A stretch of DNA of 64,000 nt from an uncultured Phycisphaerae bacterium (GTDB lineage Bacteria > Planctomycetota > Phycisphaerae > UBA1845 > Fen-1342), in NCBI GenBank assembly GCA_937928595.1, contig CALGJV010000012.1, forward strand, positions 1-64,000, in the 5' to 3' direction. Below the pieces are notes generated by a model. The model was not told the origin of the DNA, made no database searches, and worked only from the letters and a program-made list of their open reading frames with translations. The translations under genes and the position numbers were made by a program. Numbering within the stretch: position 1 is the first letter of the stretch; each line of letters begins with the position of its first letter. Shown here in pieces: positions 60,069 to 64,000 of the stretch.

Positions 60069-60863
60069 TCAGATGACCTTGGCTTCTTCCCGCAGCAGCC
60101 GCACGAGCTCGCGGGCGGCCTGTTCGGGCTCACCGGGAATGATTTTGCCGGGGGGGCGTTCCGGCGGCGGCTGGAGATCCTGCATGCGCGTGCCGCCGAG
60201 GGCCCCGGTCGCGGCCGCCAGCCCCGGCACATCGGCCGCGCCGAGCGTTCGGACCGGTTTCTTCTTGGCCCTCATGAGGTTCGGCAGCGACGGGTAGCGC
60301 ATTTCGCACAATCCCTTGTCGATGGTCAGCACGGCGGGCAGCCGCACCTCGACGACCTCCTCGGCCCCCTCGATCCGGCGGCCGGCCGTGACGGACCGGC
60401 CGTCGGCCGCAAACTCGGCCTTGACGGTGGCGCCGACGTGGGGCCAGTCGAGGCACTCGGCCAGGGCCGGGCCGAGCTGGCCGCTGTCGAGGTCGATCTC
60501 CTGCTTGCCGAGCAGGATCAGGTCGTAGCCGCCGTCGCGAACGACGGCGGCGATCGCGGCCGCGAGCTGGAGCTCGTCGAATCCGTCAAATGCCGGATCC
60601 TGGAGGTGCACGCCGTCGTCGGCGCCGACGGCCAGCGCCGTGCGGAGCGCCTCGGCTGCGGCGGCCGGGCCGACGATCAGCGCGGTGACCGCGGACACGT
60701 CGGCGCGCTTCTCGCGGAGCTGGACGGCGAGCTCGATGGCGAACTCGTCGAACGGGTTGACCACCATCTTGACGCCCGTGCGCTCGATGTCGCAGCCGTC
60801 GAGGCGGATCTTGATCGTGGTGGTGGAATCGGGAACCTGCCGGACGACCACGAGCACCTTCAT
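60069..60863 (-). CDS. etfB: Electron transfer flavoprotein, beta subunit
   Basis: A 264-residue ETF beta subunit that pairs with the downstream alpha subunit and binds AMP. It starts MKVLVVVRQVPDSTTTIKI, with GVKMVVNPFDEFAIELAVQL, and ends with the recognition-loop region (RYPSLPNLMRAKKKPVRTL) that contacts dehydrogenases. AAGGAA precedes ATG 60863 by 6 bases; a longer frame upstream is not supported. A -10-like TATCAT (60915-60910) lies about 50 bases upstream. Confidence 0.95.
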   Translation of the reverse strand: MKVLVVVRQVPDSTTTIKIRLDGCDIERTGVKMVVNPFDEFAIELAVQLREKRADVSAVTALIVGPAAAAEALRTALAVGADDGVHLQDPAFDGFDELQLAAAIAAVVRDGGYDLILLGKQEIDLDSGQLGPALAECLDWPHVGATVKAEFAADGRSVTAGRRIEGAEEVVEVRLPAVLTIDKGLCEMRYPSLPNLMRAKKKPVRTLGAADVPGLAAATGALGGTRMQDLQPPPERPPGKIIPGEPEQAARELVRLLREEAKVI

Positions 60864-60909
60864 AGCGTGTTCCTTGGCGGCAGACGAAGGGATTCGGTCG
60901 ACGCGTCCG

Positions 60910-60938
60910 ATGATAGCGGCGGTCGCCGCGGGCGCGAA
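60910..60938 (-). promoter_or_regulatory. Possible promoter of etfBA
   Basis: On the minus strand TTCGCG (60938-60933; 3 of 6) and TATCAT (60915-60910; 5 of 6) are 17 bases apart. Confidence 0.35.
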
Positions 60939-61027
60939 GGGCGGCGCGTTGACGATTCGGCCCCGGCGGGGCAAGCTGCCCGCTGCGGCTCGCGGCGCGA
61001 GCGGCGCTGCTGGAGGAGCCCCGGGCC

Positions 61028-61924
61028 ATGCGGATACGCGAATTGCTCTCGACCGGCCGGCCGAGCTTCTCATTCGAGTTCTTCCCGCCGAAGGACGAGG
61101 CGGGCTTTGCGCAGCTCCGCGAGACGCTGGCATCGCTGCGCGACCTGCGGCCGACGTACGTGTCGGTGACGTACGGCGCCGGCGGCAGCACGCGGCAGCG
61201 CACCATCGAGCTGGTGACGCGCATCCGACGCGACTACGGCATCGAAGCCATGGCGCACCTCACGTGCGTCGGCGCGTCGCGGTCGGAGATTCTCGCGGTG
61301 CTGGAGTGCCTGGACGAGGCCGGCGTGGAGAACGTCCTGGCGCTGCGCGGTGATCCGCCCGGGGGGACGGGGCCGTTCGCACCGCACCCGGAGGGCTTCG
61401 CCTACGCGAGCGAGCTGGCCGCGTTCGCCCGCAAGTATTTCAACTTCTGCCTCGGCGGGGCGTGCTACCCGGAGAAGCACGTGGAGGCGGTGAGCCTCGA
61501 GGCCGACATCGCGAATTTGCAGCGCAAGGTCGAGGCTGGGTGCGAGTTTCTCATCACGCAGCTCTTCTTCGACAACCAGCGCTACTTCGATTTCGTCGGC
61601 AAGGTGCGGGCCGCCGGGATCGGGGTGCCGATCATCCCGGGGATCATGCCGATCACCAATGTCGGGCAGATCGAGCGCTTCACCAGGATGTGCGGCACGA
61701 CGATTCCCGAGCCGCTGCTGACGGAGCTGCACAACCAGCGCGAGGATCACCACGCGGTGCTGTCGCTCGGCGTCGCGCAGGCCACGGCCCAGTGCCTCGA
61801 GCTGCTGCACCGCGGGGCGCCCGGCATCCACTTCTACACGCTGAACAAGTCCCCCGCGACGCGAACGATCCTCACCGCGCTGCGCACCGCCTATCCGCCT
61901 GCCCGCTACCCGGCCGGATCCTGA
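61028..61924 (+). CDS. metF: Methylenetetrahydrofolate reductase
   Basis: A 298-residue flavoenzyme that reduces 5,10-methylene-THF to 5-methyl-THF for methionine synthesis. It shows SFEFFPPKDEAG with the catalytic Glu, VSVTYGAGGSTR, ALRGDPPGG, and the FAD-contacting GGACYPEKH. The barrel end FYTLNKSPAT is also intact. Length equals that of bacterial MetF. GGAGGAG lies 9-10 bases before ATG 61028. A TTGACG at 60949-60954 may be part of its promoter, but the -10 is poor. It is divergent from etfB. Confidence 0.95.
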   Translation: MRIRELLSTGRPSFSFEFFPPKDEAGFAQLRETLASLRDLRPTYVSVTYGAGGSTRQRTIELVTRIRRDYGIEAMAHLTCVGASRSEILAVLECLDEAGVENVLALRGDPPGGTGPFAPHPEGFAYASELAAFARKYFNFCLGGACYPEKHVEAVSLEADIANLQRKVEAGCEFLITQLFFDNQRYFDFVGKVRAAGIGVPIIPGIMPITNVGQIERFTRMCGTTIPEPLLTELHNQREDHHAVLSLGVAQATAQCLELLHRGAPGIHFYTLNKSPATRTILTALRTAYPPARYPAGS

Positions 61925-61947
61925 GCGCGCCGCCCGGGCGACCGCGG

Positions 61948-62781
61948 TTAGCGTTCCCCGCCGCAGCTGCCCGCGGTCAGCTTCACGCCGTCCAGCAGGT
62001 GCGTCAGCTCGGCTCGCGGCATCCGCGCCGCGGCCACGAACGTGCGACCCCCTTCGTCCCAGCTCAGGATCGTCACATCCCCATCGACCGCTTCACGGTA
62101 CCGCCGCGCGCTGCCGCACGGGCAATGCGCACACTGCTTGCCGCGGGCACACAACGCGATGGGTCGATCCACCGCGAACACGGAGACCACATCGCCGCCG
62201 GGCGACCGGCTGCGGTAGATCGCGTGTACGACCTTCACACGCTGGTCGGGCGGGCACTGACACGCCCCCGCCAGCACATACTCTCCGTCGTGCGTCAGGT
62301 CCGGCAGGGGGCACTCGAAAGAAGCGCAGCGGAGGAGCTGGGCCGACCCGGCTTCGCCGCCAGGCTTGACCGCCAGCGTGTTGTGGCATTGACCGAGCGC
62401 GCACCGACGGAAAGCGCTGGCGAAACGCGTCGCCTCGACCGACGTGGCCCCCGCCGTCTGCGGCCATACCAGAAACGCCAGCGTTACGACGGCCGCCGCT
62501 GCCATGCCCGAGAAGCTCAGCCCGACCACCCAGCGGCGGCGGCGGGAACCGGCTGCCGATCGCCCCCGGAGACGGCTGCGAACACGGTCCGCCAACCCGG
62601 CCGGCACCGCCCCGTCGGCCAGCGTCCTCCCGATGGCCGCCCGCAACGCCTGCCACCGCTGCAACTCCGCGCGCAGCGCCGGGTCGTGGGCGAGTGCCGC
62701 TTCGATCGCGGCGCGCTCGGCCGTCTCCAGCCCTCCGGCGGCGTAGTCCGCCAACTTGTTGCGAATCTCCGCGGTCGTCAT
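61948..62781 (-). CDS. Membrane anti-sigma factor with Cys-rich outer domain
   Basis: A 277-residue bitopic protein. Residues 1-60 form a helical cytoplasmic anti-sigma-like domain (EIRNKLADYAAGGLETAERAAIEAAL) without the zinc motif HxxxCxxC of many anti-sigma factors. A membrane segment lies at about 85-108. The outer part has 11 Cys, including RCALGQC, RCASFEC, GACQC and QCAHCPCG, suggesting metal or heme binding, disulfides or redox sensing. Its ATG overlaps the stop of the ECF sigma gene (62778-62781), the usual sigma/anti-sigma coupling. The regulon is unknown. Confidence 0.82.
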   Translation of the reverse strand: MTTAEIRNKLADYAAGGLETAERAAIEAALAHDPALRAELQRWQALRAAIGRTLADGAVPAGLADRVRSRLRGRSAAGSRRRRWVVGLSFSGMAAAAVVTLAFLVWPQTAGATSVEATRFASAFRRCALGQCHNTLAVKPGGEAGSAQLLRCASFECPLPDLTHDGEYVLAGACQCPPDQRVKVVHAIYRSRSPGGDVVSVFAVDRPIALCARGKQCAHCPCGSARRYREAVDGDVTILSWDEGGRTFVAAARMPRAELTHLLDGVKLTAGSCGGER

Positions 62782-63335
62782 CGGCGCGTCGGACCTCGCT
62801 GAATCCGATTCTCCCGAGCGTACTCGCCCAGCCGCCCGATCACTTGCTGGCGGGCGCGGTGCAGTCGGCTCATCACCGTGCCGATCGGCACTTCCAGAAT
62901 CTTCGCAATCTCCTGGTAGCTCAACTCATCCGTCGCCCACAGCAACAGCACCATCCGGAACTCCGGCGACAGAGCGTCGAGCGCCTCTTTTACTTCCCCA
63001 TCGAGTCGCTCGTAATCCAGCTCCGGGGGCGGCGACGCTTCGTCCGGCCGCTGGTCCAGCACCTGCTGATCCGCGGTCCGAGGGGCGCTGCGTTCGCGGG
63101 CCTGCCGGTTCAGGAACGTGTTGTTGAGAATCTTCAGTAGCCACGGCCGGATACCGAACGCCCGCGCTTCGTAGCTCGCGAACGCCCGCAGGGCCTTGAA
63201 ATACGTTTCCTGGACGAGGTCTTCCGCCTCGTGGTCGCTGCGCGTCAGGCGTCGGGCCACCCGGTAAAGCGTCTCCAGATGCGGCAGCGCCTGGGCCTCG
63301 AACGCGGCGTTTGACCTGTCGTCCGCACTGGCCAT
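62778..63335 (-). CDS. ECF-type RNA polymerase sigma factor
   Basis: A 185-residue sigma-70-family ECF factor. Region 2 (about 14-85) has LPHLETLYRVARRLTRSDHEAEDLVQETYFKAL. Region 4 (about 125-175) has LSPEFRMVLLLWATDELSYQEIAKILEVPIGTVMSRLHRAR. There is no region 3, as expected. ATG 63335 gives the normal family length; TTG 63407 and ATG 63368 are possible longer starts without ribosome sites. It is coupled to the anti-sigma gene by a 4-base overlap. The N-terminus of the partner and its outer Cys residues suggest that an envelope or redox signal controls it. Confidence 0.92.
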   Translation of the reverse strand: MASADDRSNAAFEAQALPHLETLYRVARRLTRSDHEAEDLVQETYFKALRAFASYEARAFGIRPWLLKILNNTFLNRQARERSAPRTADQQVLDQRPDEASPPPELDYERLDGEVKEALDALSPEFRMVLLLWATDELSYQEIAKILEVPIGTVMSRLHRARQQVIGRLGEYARENRIQRGPTRR

Positions 63336-63526
63336 GCGGTCCGGCCACCGAACTCCGGCGGCCTCCATCGTTTGTAACACGGGGGGTCGGGCGACGATTC
63401 CCGACAACGCGGCCTGGGGCCATTATGGGCCGCCGGGTGGTCCGCGGCCAGCGCAGCGGCTTAGAATACCGGCCTCGGGCGGGGCCGAAACCCCGCCCGG
63501 ACGGCACCTTTCACGGGAGGCGGGCC

Positions 63527-64000
63527 ATGCGAATCGAGAATCGGAACGGCAGAGCGCGGCGCTGCGCCGCGCGGGCGGCGACCGGCGGAGTCGTTGTGAT
63601 CTGTGTCGCAGCGTTCGAGGTGGCGGGCGCAGTTGCGGGCGGCGTGACTTCCAGGCCGGTGAGCTTCACGACCTCCGACGGGCAGCGGATCGCGGCGGAT
63701 TACTACGCGCCGCGGCCGGCGGAGAAAGGCGACGCCCCGATGGTGATCCTCCTGCACATGTACAAGAGCGACCGGACGGCGTGGGTGCCGCTGGTCGCAC
63801 CGCTGCACGAGGCCGGGTTCGCGGTGCTCGCACTGGATCTCCGCGGGCACGGCGAGAGCGCCACGACCGCCACGCGGGACAAGGTCGAGCAGCGCGACCC
63901 GCAGGTCTTCCGCGACATGCAGAACGACGTGCTGGCCGCGTACGACTGGCTCGCGGCGCAGCCGGGCGTGGACCGCGCGCGGTTCGCGCTGGTGGGGGCG
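63527..64000 (+). CDS. Secreted alpha/beta hydrolase (truncated by window end)
   Basis: The first 158 codons of a gene that continues beyond the window. A signal-like hydrophobic segment (about 20-42, VVVICVAAFEVAGAVAG) is followed by an alpha/beta-hydrolase start: ITSDGQRIAADYYAP-like FTTSDGQRIAADYYAP, VILLHMYKSDRTAW (oxyanion loop region) and LDLRGHGES. The sequence stops just before the expected nucleophile elbow (ALVGA...), so the catalytic Ser cannot be seen. Dienelactone-hydrolase or lipase/esterase activity is possible. GGGAGG lies 6 bases before ATG 63527; TAGAAT at 63462-63467 may be a -10. Confidence 0.8.
   Translation, partial: MRIENRNGRARRCAARAATGGVVVICVAAFEVAGAVAGGVTSRPVSFTTSDGQRIAADYYAPRPAEKGDAPMVILLHMYKSDRTAWVPLVAPLHEAGFAVLALDLRGHGESATTATRDKVEQRDPQVFRDMQNDVLAAYDWLAAQPGVDRARFALVGA

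Overview
The window is very GC-rich (I estimate about 70%) and densely coded. It carries about 47 protein-coding genes, no tRNA, rRNA, CRISPR array or insertion sequence that I could see, and many genes that overlap by 1-4 bases (ATGA, GTGA or TGATG junctions). The most likely source is a member of the Planctomycetota, probably Phycisphaerae-like. This is inference. It rests on the gene families present, the Gly/Pro-rich low-complexity linkers, pseudopilins with Ala instead of Gly before the cleavage site, and an enormous secretin gene. No marker gene settles the taxonomy.

Layout. 279-9250 holds a HU/IHF-like protein (+), then a minus-strand block: aconitase, a CoA-disulfide-reductase-like protein with a rhodanese domain, two secreted peptidyl-prolyl isomerases (one a cyclophilin-FKBP fusion), a 4HBT thioesterase, a metallophosphoesterase and a Trm112-like protein. 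9477-13630 (+) holds a DUF134 regulator coupled to a NifX-like protein, a PaaI-type thioesterase, a DsrE-like lipoprotein and an EF-G paralogue. 14972-18425 (+) is lptF-lptG plus an OmpR-type response regulator. 18980-23510 (+) holds BatD, BatE and two lipoproteins.

The main system lies in 24091-56852 (+). A first operon (24091-29693) encodes a PilM-PilN-like fusion and two bitopic periplasmic proteins; its layout resembles the Amuc_1101/1100/1099 pilus-like cluster of Akkermansia. After an unrelated insert (CDGSH protein, PolX, DEAD-box helicase) comes a type II secretion/type IV pilus-like operon: GspF, pseudopilins GspG-H-I-J-K, a second PilM/GspL-PilN fusion, and a GspM/PilO-like protein fused to a GspC/PilP-like domain. 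Next is a 4,238-residue secretin with an N0 domain, about 38 tandem ring-building modules and one C-terminal secretin domain. A lipoprotein gene overlaps the secretin stop codon and is a pilotin candidate. An MreD-like membrane protein follows. No assembly ATPase (GspE/PilB) or prepilin peptidase gene lies in the window, so they must be elsewhere if the system works.

56959-64000 returns to housekeeping: a CBS-pair protein, class II fumarase, ETF beta and alpha subunits, methylenetetrahydrofolate reductase, an ECF sigma factor with an overlapping membrane anti-sigma factor, and the start of an alpha/beta hydrolase cut by the window end. Aconitase, fumarase and ETF indicate respiratory metabolism with an oxidative citric acid cycle.

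Promoter-like elements ahead of several genes share a -10 of the form TAnAnT, often TAGANT, at normal spacing. Clear Rho-independent terminators were not found.
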